Source: Terriglobia bacterium (GTDB lineage Bacteria > Acidobacteriota > Terriglobia > 20CM-2-55-15). From it: 33,553 bases of DNA. Location of the stretch: NCBI GenBank assembly GCA_036496425.1, contig DASXLG010000379.1, positions 1-33,553 on the forward strand. Direction: 5' to 3'. Position 1 is the first letter of the stretch, and every line of letters begins with the position of its first letter. Shown here one piece after another: positions 25,519 to 33,536 of this stretch. The notes beneath the pieces are model-generated. The model made no database searches. It worked only from the letters and a program-made list of their open reading frames with translations, and was not told the origin of the DNA. Made by a program: the position numbers and the translations under genes.

Positions 25519-26512
25519 CCAGTTCTTTACGAACGATCTTGGTTCCCTGCACCATCGCGCGCAACTTGGCGAATGCGACTTCCTGCGGAAGGTGCAGACA
25601 ACCGCAATCCGGCAGCGCGAAGATACGCTCGGCCGGCACGAACTTCAGCGCTTTGCGAACCCGTTCGGCCACGATCTCCGGCGTTTCAACCTCGTGCGTC
25701 TTGACGTCGATGACGCCGACGCCGAGCTCGAGTTTGTTCGGGAACTCTTTGAACAGCTCCAGGTCTTCTCCGCCGCGGCGGGCGAATTCGAGGGTCAATT
25801 GCTGGATGTTGGCTTCAAGAATTGTTGGGAAAAGATAGCGATAGTTCCCCGCCCACGACGGCTTGCCATAGCGGTTGCCGTAACAGACGTGCAGCGCGAT
25901 TTTCGCGTCGACCCCCTCGACCAGCGTGTTGAGAACCTTCACTCCCCACTGGAGGTCTTCCGGAAATCCGGAGTAATACGGCTCATCGATCTGGATCTGG
26001 CGCGCGCCCGCGCGCACCAGTTCCTTCAACTCCATGTTCATGACACGGGCGAGGTCGGTCGCGAACGCTTCTTCGTTCTTGTAGTACTCGTCTTTAATGC
26101 GCTTCACGAGCGAGTGCGGCCCGGTGACGCAGAACTTCGTCGAGCGATCGGTGAAGGCGGACAGGAATTTGAAATCGTCCGAGAGCCGCAGTGACGCCAC
26201 CGGCAGTTTGCCGCGCACGACGCTGTCATAGAAGTCATAGTAAAACTTCTTCGAGGTGTTATCGGTCTGAACCCCGGGCAGCCGTTCGGCGAAATAGTCG
26301 ATCATGTTGTCGCGGCGCAGCTCGCCGTCGGTGACGATGTCGAGGCCACAGACTTCCTGATCCTTGATGGCAGCTTTGACGGCGACGTCATGGATCTCGT
26401 CGAGTTCCTGACGGCTGATGCGCCGCGCAAAGTATTCGGTTTTGAGCCGCTCCAGCCAGCCCGGCATGGAATAACTCCCGACAACCGTTGTGGGTATTAT
26501 CGGTAGACTCAT
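25508..26512 (-). CDS. Core MetE-like methionine synthase (catalytic domain only)
   Basis: The 334-residue protein from ATG 26512 (GGGAG upstream) is MSLPIIPTTVVGSYSMPGWL and onward. It corresponds only to the C-terminal half of cobalamin-independent MetE (~750 residues). Zinc and thiol-binding residues are conserved: His208 and Cys210 in LHVCYGN, Glu242 in QLTLEF and Cys303 in LPDCGCLH. The IQIDEPYYSG and DIVTDGELRRDNM motifs are typical. Core-MetE proteins transfer a methyl group to homocysteine, in some lineages from a methyl-corrinoid or an unidentified donor instead of polyglutamyl folate; which applies here is not known. It starts 7 bases after the methyltransferase gene and overlaps pabC. 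Confidence 0.88.
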   Translation of the reverse strand: MSLPIIPTTVVGSYSMPGWLERLKTEYFARRISRQELDEIHDVAVKAAIKDQEVCGLDIVTDGELRRDNMIDYFAERLPGVQTDNTSKKFYYDFYDSVVRGKLPVASLRLSDDFKFLSAFTDRSTKFCVTGPHSLVKRIKDEYYKNEEAFATDLARVMNMELKELVRAGARQIQIDEPYYSGFPEDLQWGVKVLNTLVEGVDAKIALHVCYGNRYGKPSWAGNYRYLFPTILEANIQQLTLEFARRGGEDLELFKEFPNKLELGVGVIDVKTHEVETPEIVAERVRKALKFVPAERIFALPDCGCLHLPQEVAFAKLRAMVQGTKIVRKELGVS

Positions 26513-26519
26513 GGTGTTT

Positions 26520-27971
26520 CTACTCCCGCTGTGTGGTGTAAAGTGTGGACGTGCGCGATCCCTGTCTATAAAGGAACGGCGCAAAGTGCACGTTATAACC
26601 GGCCTGCCCGCCGATCTCGGCGAGCAGGGCTCCGTTCACCCAGTTTACGATCGATCCGTCCAATTTGCCCGGTCCGCGGAACATCCGGCTGTAATCCGCG
26701 AGCTTCGTCACGAAAATATCCTGCACCTGGAGATACCCGCCCGGATGAAGCAACGGAACGGTATTCATGAAACTCTCGACGGCGCCCGAGCTCAGGTGGA
26801 AGCGCTGATTCATGATGCCTTCACCGACAAAGTTCTCCAGCAGCGTGGGCTTGACTCCGGCGGGCATCGGCGCATCCAGTATGCTTTGAATCGCAATGTA
26901 GCGTTCTTCGGTCCGGATCGCGTCCCAGACGTCGCGCCAGAACGTGACGCCCTTGTCCACGTCGTTGGGATGCAGATGCTGCGGACCGACTTCGAGAAGC
27001 CGCCGGATGGTGGCCTCGAATTCCGCCGGGGCCGCGCCGAAGGATTCGCAGATGCGATTCACGGCGGACGCCGGAACGTACGCCCGCGCTTCGACCAGAT
27101 AAAGGTGCCCGTCCCGCACGACGATCTCGTCGGTGGGCAGGTTGTCCCACACGTTGGTCAAATGGATGGACAGGACCTTGTAGCGCAGAAACGAAAGCGA
27201 CTTGAACGGATCGAGGGCATCGACCGCCAGAAAGCTAGTCAATTCACGGTGCTCCCGAACCGCTTCGGTCGCGCGATTCAGCGCCGGCATCGAGTAATCC
27301 GCGAGCAGAAAGCGGATCCGCGGATAGTAATTCGTTCCCTGTTCCTGATCCAGCCTGCGGACTTCGTCGAGCCACGCCGCCGCGCGCTGGCCGGTTCCAA
27401 CTCCGATTTCCAGAGTAAAAATCTCCGGCGGCAGCTGGTTCTTGTCGTCCAGAGCTTTCAGCCGCTTCCAGAAGTCGGCAACGGCATCACGTATGGCTTC
27501 AGGGTGGTTCGCGTCGGATGTGCCGCCCGGCAGCGATTTCTCGAAACCATGACCGGCGGCGCCTTCCCACAACGGCAGGTGCTGCCAGAAAAGATTGTTG
27601 AAGCGCCAGATAATTCCCGAGCGGATCGGCTTGAAGGATTCCAGATAGATACGTTTGCGGGAGGACGCCGCCGTGTCCGTTACGTCATTCAGTGCACTGA
27701 TAAATTCTTCCTTCAGGCAATCCTGGCGAACCTGACGGAGATCGACGCCCAACTCAATCCACGGCAGCACTTCCTGGCCGCGGATCGCGCGGCGGGCCGT
27801 GATCGCCTCGCGGAAATTGGTCTTGTACTGAAGCCACTCCAGGTGGATGTTGAGGTTTTCCAGCACCCCCGCCGGCACTTGTCCTTCTCCTGCAACAGTC
27901 ACAAGTGCGGACGCAACGCTACTGGCGAGGCCGGTCTGCTTCGAGGGGACGTTATTGATGTGAAGAATCAT
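26520..27971 (-). CDS. Class I SAM-dependent methyltransferase-like protein
   Basis: From ATG 27971 the product is 483 residues. The motif I sequence TLEIGVGTGQRAAAWLDEVR lies near residues 186-205 and ADYSMPALNRA near 224-234 resembles motif II; together they form a Rossmann SAM-binding core. The first ~180 residues are helical and unassigned, and the C-terminal ~150 include HPGGYLQVQDIFVTKLADYS. It resembles the MidA/NDUFAF7-like branch of methyltransferases, but I cannot be specific. It is the first gene of the operon with the core MetE-like and pabC-like genes. The upstream in-frame extension to 28202 crosses the divergent promoter and is rejected. Confidence 0.75.
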   Translation of the reverse strand: MILHINNVPSKQTGLASSVASALVTVAGEGQVPAGVLENLNIHLEWLQYKTNFREAITARRAIRGQEVLPWIELGVDLRQVRQDCLKEEFISALNDVTDTAASSRKRIYLESFKPIRSGIIWRFNNLFWQHLPLWEGAAGHGFEKSLPGGTSDANHPEAIRDAVADFWKRLKALDDKNQLPPEIFTLEIGVGTGQRAAAWLDEVRRLDQEQGTNYYPRIRFLLADYSMPALNRATEAVREHRELTSFLAVDALDPFKSLSFLRYKVLSIHLTNVWDNLPTDEIVVRDGHLYLVEARAYVPASAVNRICESFGAAPAEFEATIRRLLEVGPQHLHPNDVDKGVTFWRDVWDAIRTEERYIAIQSILDAPMPAGVKPTLLENFVGEGIMNQRFHLSSGAVESFMNTVPLLHPGGYLQVQDIFVTKLADYSRMFRGPGKLDGSIVNWVNGALLAEIGGQAGYNVHFAPFLYRQGSRTSTLYTTQRE

Positions 27972-27989
27972 TGGCAAAGACCAGATCAG

Positions 27990-28018
27990 CTTATATACGA
28001 CAAACCCTCTATTGACAA
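27990..28018 (-). promoter_or_regulatory. Sigma-70-like promoter for the methyltransferase operon
   Basis: On the minus strand TTGTCA (28018-28013), a 17-base spacer and TATAAG (27995-27990) lie about 20 bases before the start codon. The -35 shares bases with the divergent promoter. Confidence 0.5.
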
Positions 28019-28040
28019 GCACCCAACACAAAACGACAAT
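28012..28040 (+). promoter_or_regulatory. Sigma-70-like promoter for the sigma-54 activator
   Basis: TTGACA (28012-28017), a 17-base spacer and GACAAT (28035-28040). The -35 is a perfect consensus and overlaps the divergent -35 by five bases, so a single bound protein could control both directions. Confidence 0.5.
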
Positions 28041-28142
28041 ACGAAGTCGTAAGATCAGGTGCGGCAGCCTACAAAGTTGTGGCGGCCGGCCGGCACAGAC
28101 GCTGATTCGGACACCGTAAGTCCAGGGCACTGCAGAGGCAGA

Positions 28143-29753
28143 ATGTTCTGGGCTTTTTTTATTGGCCGTTTTTGTTTTGGTATCGAAAAAGTGGCTACGC
28201 ATTTGTCAGAAAAAGGATTAAACGGGCATCGGGCGGATGCAGTCCAGCAGCTGGCGGTGCTTGTCGAAATGGGTCAGATCCTGAGCGGCGAACTGACGCC
28301 CAGGGTTGCTTTCGAAAAAGTACTGGAGATCCTCAAGCAACGCCATGGCGTCGTGCGCGGAGCCGTGACGTTGCTCGATGCGAAGAGCCAGGAAATCCGT
28401 GTCGAAGTATCCACCGGTCTGACCGATGCCGGACGCTTCGCGCGCTACCGCCTGGGCGAAGGAATCACCGGCCGTGTGGTCGAAACCGGCAAGCCGATCG
28501 TCGTTCCGAAAGTCAGCCGTGAGCCCATGTTCCTGAACCGCGCCGCCAAGCGTGATTTTCATAAGCAGGAAATCACGTACATGTGCGTTCCCATCGTCCT
28601 CAAAGGCAAAACCGTGGGAGCGCTCGGCCTCGATCTGAAGTTCAGACAGGATCGCGACTACGACTCGGAGTTGAAGTGGGTCGGCCTGGTCGCACTGATG
28701 ATGGCGCAGGCCATCAAGGCCGAACACCTCGTCGATGACGAACGAAGGCGGCTGATGGATGAGAACACGCACCTTCTCGAAGAGCTCAAGGAACGCTACG
28801 ATTTCTCCAATATCATCGGCACGGCCGGACCGATGCGGCAGGTCTACGAACAGATTGCGCAGGTCGCCCGCACCAACACGACCGTGCTGATTCGCGGCGA
28901 ATCCGGCACCGGCAAGGAATTGATCGCGCACGCGATCCACTACAATTCGCCACGGGCGCAGAAGCCGTTCATCAAGGTGAATTGCGCCGCGCTTCCCGAT
29001 GCACTCATCGAATCGGAGCTGTTCGGATACGAAAAGGGCGCCTTCACCGGCGCTCACGGCCTGAAAAAGGGCCGCTTCGAGCTGGCCGAGGGTGGAACGC
29101 TGTTTCTCGACGAGATCGGCGACATGAATCTCACGACCCAGTCGAAGCTGCTTCGCGTCCTGCAGGAAAAGGAATTCGAACGGCTCGGCGGAACCCAGAC
29201 CGTCCGCACCAACGTGCGCCTGCTGACCGGCACCAACAAGGACCTGGAAACCGCGATGGCCGAGGGAAAGTTCCGCGAGGACCTGTACTACCGCCTGAAT
29301 GTCTTCGCGATCTTTGTTCCTCCACTGCGCGACCGCAAAGCCGATCTGCTGCTCCTGTCGGATCACTTCCTGCAGAAATACTCGAAAGAACACAGCAAGG
29401 ACATCCGGCGCATCTCGACGCCTGCCATCGATATGTTGACCGCTTATCATTGGCCCGGCAACGTGCGCGAACTGGAGAATGTGATCGAACGCGCCATCCT
29501 GGTATGTGACGGCAACGTCGTCCACGGTCATCATCTGCCGCCGACGCTGCAAACCGCCCAGGCGTCCGGGACGATCACCTCGCTGTCGCTGTCCGAGGCC
29601 ATCAGCGCGTACGAGAAAGACATCGTGCTCGACGCGCTCAAGACCACGCGCGGCAACCGCGCGAAAGCCGCGCGCCTCCTGGGCACCACCGAACGCATCA
29701 TCAATTACAAAGTCCGCAAGTACGAGATCGACAGCGAAAGATTCAGAAATTAG
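28143..29753 (+). CDS. GAF-AAA-HTH sigma-54-dependent transcriptional activator (NifA/NtrC-like)
   Basis: Domains in order: an N-terminal GAF sensor ([20 protein letters not shown] to [10 protein letters not shown]), an AAA+ ATPase and a Fis-type HTH. The ATPase carries Walker A GESGTGKE (~252), the sigma-54 contact loop GAFTGA (~299), Walker [12 protein letters not shown] and the arginine finger region [12 protein letters not shown]. The C-terminus [30 protein letters not shown] is the HTH. It opens promoters of sigma-54 RNA polymerase by ATP hydrolysis. About 536 residues from ATG 28143 (GAGG upstream); GTG 28191 is an alternative. The domain plan matches NifA, but no nif genes are seen. 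Its position next to P-II and amtB suggests nitrogen control. The ligand of the GAF domain is unknown. Confidence 0.93.
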   Translation: MFWAFFIGRFCFGIEKVATHLSEKGLNGHRADAVQQLAVLVEMGQILSGELTPRVAFEKVLEILKQRHGVVRGAVTLLDAKSQEIRVEVSTGLTDAGRFARYRLGEGITGRVVETGKPIVVPKVSREPMFLNRAAKRDFHKQEITYMCVPIVLKGKTVGALGLDLKFRQDRDYDSELKWVGLVALMMAQAIKAEHLVDDERRRLMDENTHLLEELKERYDFSNIIGTAGPMRQVYEQIAQVARTNTTVLIRGESGTGKELIAHAIHYNSPRAQKPFIKVNCAALPDALIESELFGYEKGAFTGAHGLKKGRFELAEGGTLFLDEIGDMNLTTQSKLLRVLQEKEFERLGGTQTVRTNVRLLTGTNKDLETAMAEGKFREDLYYRLNVFAIFVPPLRDRKADLLLLSDHFLQKYSKEHSKDIRRISTPAIDMLTAYHWPGNVRELENVIERAILVCDGNVVHGHHLPPTLQTAQASGTITSLSLSEAISAYEKDIVLDALKTTRGNRAKAARLLGTTERIINYKVRKYEIDSERFRN

Positions 29754-29792
29754 CGCGGCTTAAATCCTTCAAAAAAGTGCGCGCACTGCCCG

Positions 29793-29820
29793 CGCCATAC
29801 AGGAATGTATGGCGTTTTCT
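29793..29820 (+). terminator. Intrinsic terminator of the sigma-54 activator gene
   Basis: CGCCATAC (29793-29800), loop AGGAAT and GTATGGCG (29807-29814) form a perfect 8-bp stem followed by TTTTCTTTT. It lies 40 bases after the stop codon. A 12-base palindrome, AGTGCGCGCACT, sits at 29776-29787. Confidence 0.85.
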
Positions 29821-29913
29821 TTTCGCAATTCCCGTTTCCCGTTGAATTTACAGGGGCATGGCCTACCTCAAAGCGATGGCCGCCGCCGTGCAATGAAGCC
29901 GGCGAGGTAGGTT

Positions 29914-30948
29914 ATGCCATACATCCTTATTACGCTCACGTTACTCCTCAGCGATTACACAAACCTCCGCAAAGCCGGTGTGGCGGAATTCGAAGCCGGC
30001 CATTACGCGCAGGCCGAGGCACTGATCCGCACTTCCGTCGAATCAGCCCGTGCAAACAACGACCCATATGCGGAAGCCCTGGGCGATTCCGCCCTGGGTG
30101 ACACGCTTCATGCGCAGGCCCGCTTTCTCGAGGCTGCGCGCGAATATCGAACAGCGATTTCACTCTTGAACCAGTATCCGGACAGCAGCCATGCGTCAGC
30201 GATCGTCCTCAGAAATCTGGCGTCCGACCTGACGGCGCAAGGCGAATACCGCGAAGCGCGGACTCTGTTGAAAGAAGCGTCGCAACTTATATCGATGTAC
30301 AAGGTCCGGGATCCTGCTTTGAACGCGGAAATCGAAAACAGCATCGGCGTTATTCAGTTTCATGAAGGAAGCATCGATAAGGCCGGCGGCTCTTTCACAC
30401 ACGCTGCGGCGATTCCCTCTCCGGGCTTGTGGGGGATCCTGAGCAACCTGGGACACGTGTATCAGATCCGGCGGCAATATGCGAAAGCCGAAGAGGCGTA
30501 CAAAGAGTCTCTTCAGCTGGGCGAAGTCCGTTTGGGGCCTCAGCACCCGAGCCTCAGCATTCTCCACAACAGCCTCGGTTCGCTATACATGGATATGGGC
30601 CGCTTCAAGGAGGCGGAGATCCAGTTCCAGCACAGCTTCGCGCTGCTCGATCATGCGGACCTGTCTTTCAATGAAGCGGCCATCATGGATACGCTGTACC
30701 AGCTCGCCAGAGTCTGCGTCGCCCGGAATGAGGAAGCGGGCGCCCGCCCCCTGCTGGAACGGGCTGCTGCAATTGCGAGAAAACACACGAACGAGGGGGA
30801 GATGCCGGAAACCGCCGCGATTTTCGATTTGTATTCGAGGGTTCTCAAGGAACTGTCCAACGCTTCAGAGGCGGAACACGTTCAAAACGAAGCGCGGCGG
30901 ATCCGCGCGGCAATGGCACTCACGGTGCCGATAGGGAACCTGCAATAG
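29914..30948 (+). CDS. TPR-repeat protein
   Basis: This 344-residue protein starts at ATG 29914 with GAGGTAGG upstream. The hydrophobic start MPYILITLTLLL may be a signal sequence or anchor. The rest consists of about seven tetratricopeptide repeats: for example NLRKAGVAEFEAGHYAQAEA, NLGHVYQIRRQYAKAEEAYK and NSLGSLYMDMGRFKEAEIQF. TPR arrays mediate protein-protein contacts; no partner or enzyme domain is evident. It lies between the activator terminator and the fold-back element copy 2, so it is probably its own transcription unit. I see no clear link to nitrogen regulation. Confidence 0.85.
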   Translation: MPYILITLTLLLSDYTNLRKAGVAEFEAGHYAQAEALIRTSVESARANNDPYAEALGDSALGDTLHAQARFLEAAREYRTAISLLNQYPDSSHASAIVLRNLASDLTAQGEYREARTLLKEASQLISMYKVRDPALNAEIENSIGVIQFHEGSIDKAGGSFTHAAAIPSPGLWGILSNLGHVYQIRRQYAKAEEAYKESLQLGEVRLGPQHPSLSILHNSLGSLYMDMGRFKEAEIQFQHSFALLDHADLSFNEAAIMDTLYQLARVCVARNEEAGARPLLERAAAIARKHTNEGEMPETAAIFDLYSRVLKELSNASEAEHVQNEARRIRAAMALTVPIGNLQ

Positions 30949-30962
30949 GAGGAAGGGAACCT

Positions 30963-31041
30963 ATTGCTCCATTGCATCATTAGAGGTTTCTGCATTTTAA
31001 ATTTAGAACTGCAAAAACGTCCAATGATGCAATGGTGCAAT
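30963..31041. repeat. 79-bp fold-back element, copy 2 (inverted)
   Basis: Arms ATTGCTCCATTGCATCAT (30963-30980) and ATGATGCAATGGTGCAAT (31024-31041) enclose a partly self-complementary interior. Its reverse complement matches copy 1. The purine/pyrimidine flanks GGAGGAAGGGA and CCCCTTCCCTCC extend the fold to about 30948-31057, including the end of the TPR stop codon region. It sits between the convergent TPR and XRE genes and could terminate both. Confidence 0.85.
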
Positions 31042-31059
31042 AAATCCCCTTCCCTCCTT

Positions 31060-31302
31060 TTACGTTGACCGCCCGGACTGTGGGCCATTGCCGCGAAGGT
31101 GCTGAACAGGAACGGAGTGGCCCCAGGCGATTTCCTCGACCGAAACACCGAGAACCGCCGCCAGTTTCTGGCGTTGGAAGGGACTGGGCGTGTACTGGCC
31201 ATCGACGATGGCCTTCACGACTTTTGCATCGAGGCCCGACGCTTCAACAAGCTGCTGCGCACGGATACCCTTCTCGTCCATAATCACCGCGAGGGGTTTC
31301 AT
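31060..31302 (-). CDS. Small XRE-type helix-turn-helix protein
   Basis: The 80-residue product MKPLAVIMDEKGIRAQQLVE, then ASGLDAKVVKAIVDGQYTPS, then PFQRQKLAAVLGVSVEEIAW is a single Cro/XRE five-helix domain with a short Ser/Gly-rich tail. The recognition helix lies in the AKVVKAIVDG region. It is divergent from the P-II gene with only 43 bases between start codons, so it may regulate itself or P-II. The target is unknown. Confidence 0.8.
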   Translation of the reverse strand: MKPLAVIMDEKGIRAQQLVEASGLDAKVVKAIVDGQYTPSPFQRQKLAAVLGVSVEEIAWGHSVPVQHLRGNGPQSGRST

Positions 31303-31345
31303 AAGTGACCGGATGTTATCACGCTTTCCGGGTTATTCTGTCCCC

Positions 31346-31675
31346 GTGAAACTGATTCAGTGCATCATCCAGCCGTACAAACTTGAAGAAGTCATCGACG
31401 CGCTTCAGGCTGTGGCGCCCGGCATGACGCTTTCGGAGGCGAAAGGACACGGCCATCAGCGCGGGCAGCCTCTGGTTTACCGCGGACACGAATACGAAGT
31501 TTCGCTGCTGCCGAAAGTCATGATCGAGATCGTGGTGGAAGACAACCGGGTCGACGACGTCGTCAAAGTCGTTATTGAAAAAGCCCGCACCGGACACATC
31601 GGCGACGGGAGGATATTTATCAGCCGGATCGAGGAAAGCTACCACATCCGGAGCGGATTCATGGCGCTGGATTAG
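31346..31675 (+). CDS. glnB: P-II nitrogen regulatory protein (GlnB/GlnK)
   Basis: From GTG 31346 the product is 109 residues: (M)KLIQCIIQPYKLEEVIDALQ and onward. The T-loop reads GHGHQRGQPLVYRGHEYEVS, with Tyr50 equivalent to the uridylylated Tyr51 of E. coli GlnB. LPKVMIEIVVED and the family signature ARTGHIGDGRIFI follow, covering the ATP/2-oxoglutarate site. The protein senses 2-oxoglutarate and energy charge, and its partner AmtB lies 265 bases downstream, as in glnK-amtB operons. The longer upstream frame belongs to the antisense of the XRE gene. Whether to call it glnB or glnK cannot be decided from sequence; context favours glnK-like function. No Shine-Dalgarno sequence is visible. 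Confidence 0.93.
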   Translation: MKLIQCIIQPYKLEEVIDALQAVAPGMTLSEAKGHGHQRGQPLVYRGHEYEVSLLPKVMIEIVVEDNRVDDVVKVVIEKARTGHIGDGRIFISRIEESYHIRSGFMALD

Positions 31676-31731
31676 GACAAGATTGTCATGGCATTCGTAC
31701 ATAATTGCTGTGACATTAAGAAATAGTTGTC

Positions 31732-31760
31732 TTGACATTGTGAATACATTGCTCTAAAAC
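31732..31760 (+). promoter_or_regulatory. Sigma-70-like promoter for amtB
   Basis: TTGACA (31732-31737), a 17-base spacer and TAAAAC (31755-31760). It lies about 180 bases before the amtB start and upstream of both leader terminators. No GG-N10-GC sigma-54 promoter was found in this gap. Confidence 0.45.
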
Positions 31761-31806
31761 ATATCTCACGCGACACGACGAAGTGCGCCCGAGTTGACAC
31801 CGAGGT

Positions 31807-31845
31807 CTTCAATTCCGCAGTAGGGATTGGAGGCTTTTTGTTTTT
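31807..31845 (+). terminator. First intrinsic terminator in the amtB leader
   Basis: CTTCAATTCC (31807-31816) pairs with GGGATTGGAG (31823-31832), all ten positions including two G-U pairs, followed by GC and TTTTTGTTTTT. It lies downstream of the predicted promoter and may be an attenuator, or it may end P-II transcripts. Confidence 0.65.
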
Positions 31846-31861
31846 ATAAGCCCGGACAAAG

Positions 31862-31907
31862 AAGTCCATGGACTGCCCTGGAGGCAGCTCATGGACTTTT
31901 TTTATTT
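31862..31907 (+). terminator. Second intrinsic terminator in the amtB leader
   Basis: AAGTCCATG (31862-31870) pairs perfectly with CATGGACTT (31890-31898), with an inner CTGCC/GGCAG stem, then a T-rich tail (TTTTTATTTT). It lies 34 bases before the amtB start codon. GGAC/GTCC (31854-31857 with 31864-31867) could form a competing hairpin that uses part of the 5' arm. Confidence 0.75.
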
Positions 31908-31940
31908 TGCTCGAATTTTAAGGTAACTGTGAGGAGCCCA

Positions 31941-33536
31941 ATGAAAAAACTATCTCTGTCATCGAAAATCAAACGATTGCGCAGCCGGCTGCGCGACCCC
32001 GAGTGGCGCAGATACGGAACGCTTTTAATGACTGGAAAACTGCTGGGAATGGCCCTGTTGCTGACGGCCTTTGTGTTCATGAACCCGAGCCTTTTCGGCT
32101 TCGGCGCTCATGCTCAAGCGGCGGACCCGGTGTTGAAGGGTAATGACATCGTCAACCCGATCAATACAGTCTGGACCCTGGTCGCGGCGTTTCTTGTGTT
32201 CGGCATGCAGGTTGGTTTCACGATGCTCGAAGCCGGCTTCTGCCGGTCGCGCGAGACCGTCAACGTACTGATGGAGTGCATCATCGACACCTGTCTCTGC
32301 GGCCTTTTGTTTTATGCCTGGGGTTTCGCATTCATGTTCAGCCACGGCAACGGATTCATCGGCTATCACTGGTTCTTCCTGAAGGACGCGCCGGCGACCT
32401 ATGAAACCACGGGCGTGGCGTTCCTTGCGGTCTGGATCTTCCAGTTCGCATTTGCGGATACCTGCTCGACGATCACATCGGGCTCGATGATCGGCCGCAC
32501 CGCCTTCGTCGGCGACCTCCTCTACAGCGTCGCGGTGACCGGTTTTATCTATCCGATCATCGGACACTGGACGTGGGGGCCGGATGGTTTCCTCGCGACG
32601 ATGGGCAGCGCCGACAACTGGCTCCCGTGGGTCGGAACGAGTTTCCATGACTTTGCGGGTTCAACGGTCGTCCATACGATCGGCGGATTCATCTCACTGG
32701 CCGGCGCGATTGTTCTCGGTCCGCGCCTTGGCCGCAGATTCAAACGCGACGGCGGCGGCCCCATGATGCCGCATGATTTGACGATTGCCGCTTGCGGCGG
32801 CCTTCTGTTGTGGTTCGGCTGGTATGGGTTCAATCCGGGAAGCACGCTGTCCGCGATGGATTTCGTCGGTATCGGCCGCGTCGCGGCGAATACCACATTG
32901 GCGGCTTGCGCCGCCGCGTTCACTGCGATGGCCGCAGCGTATGCAATGAGCAAAAAATGGGACGTGGGTTATACCGTTAACGGGTTCCTCGCCGGACTGG
33001 TCGCGATCACCTGCCCCTGCTATTGGGTGAGCCCGACCGGGTCGATACTTCTGGGTGGAATCGCAGGTTTCGTCGTGGTCGCCGGCGTTGAGCTTCTCGA
33101 GTACCTGCGGATCGACGATCCGATCGGCGCGTGGCCTGTGCATGGTTTGTGCGGCGTCTGGGGCACGCTGTCTCTGGGCTTGTTCGCAGCCGGAAAGTAC
33201 GGCGCCTCCGGCCCGTTCGGCCCGGACAACAGCACTCCGTTGACCGGCCTCTTTTACGGCGGCGGAACGCAGCTTCTGGTGGCTCAGACCATCGGTAGCG
33301 GTGTGACCACGATTGCAACTTTCGGAGTTGCGCTAATCGTGATGTATGCGGTGAACGCATTCGGTCTGTTGCGCATCGATGCTGAAGGCGAAACATACGG
33401 AATGGATTTGACCGAGCACGGAATCCCGGCTTATCCGGAGTATGTCATCTCCGCTGCGGGCAGACCGCACGGCATGGTTCACTTCGATACGGCCGCGGAA
33501 ACGGTTGCCGAACCTGTGGGAAAGGCAGCACGATAA
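31941..33536 (+). CDS. amtB: Ammonium transporter AmtB
   Basis: The 531-residue protein starts at ATG 31941 with GAGGAG 5-10 bases upstream; the longer frame to 31827 would cross both terminators. A basic N-terminal segment and a hydrophobic signal-like helix precede NTVWTLVAAFLVFGMQVGFT and the EAGFCRSRETVNVLM block. The twin pore histidines lie in FHDFAGSTVVHTIGG and PVHGLCGVWGTL. The tail MDLTEHGIPAYPEY is the conserved cytosolic end that P-II contacts. Eleven membrane segments are expected in each monomer of the trimer. It moves ammonium into the cell and is gated by P-II, encoded immediately upstream. Confidence 0.95.
   Translation: MKKLSLSSKIKRLRSRLRDPEWRRYGTLLMTGKLLGMALLLTAFVFMNPSLFGFGAHAQAADPVLKGNDIVNPINTVWTLVAAFLVFGMQVGFTMLEAGFCRSRETVNVLMECIIDTCLCGLLFYAWGFAFMFSHGNGFIGYHWFFLKDAPATYETTGVAFLAVWIFQFAFADTCSTITSGSMIGRTAFVGDLLYSVAVTGFIYPIIGHWTWGPDGFLATMGSADNWLPWVGTSFHDFAGSTVVHTIGGFISLAGAIVLGPRLGRRFKRDGGGPMMPHDLTIAACGGLLLWFGWYGFNPGSTLSAMDFVGIGRVAANTTLAACAAAFTAMAAAYAMSKKWDVGYTVNGFLAGLVAITCPCYWVSPTGSILLGGIAGFVVVAGVELLEYLRIDDPIGAWPVHGLCGVWGTLSLGLFAAGKYGASGPFGPDNSTPLTGLFYGGGTQLLVAQTIGSGVTTIATFGVALIVMYAVNAFGLLRIDAEGETYGMDLTEHGIPAYPEYVISAAGRPHGMVHFDTAAETVAEPVGKAAR

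Noticed and set aside
31690-31720. Sigma-54 promoter (TGGCAT...TTGCT) before amtB
   Set aside because: The GG-to-GC spacing is 15 bases, where 10 is needed.
31795-31860. Glutamine riboswitch in the amtB leader
   Set aside because: A fragment CCGCAGTAGG looks slightly similar, but the conserved core is not present.
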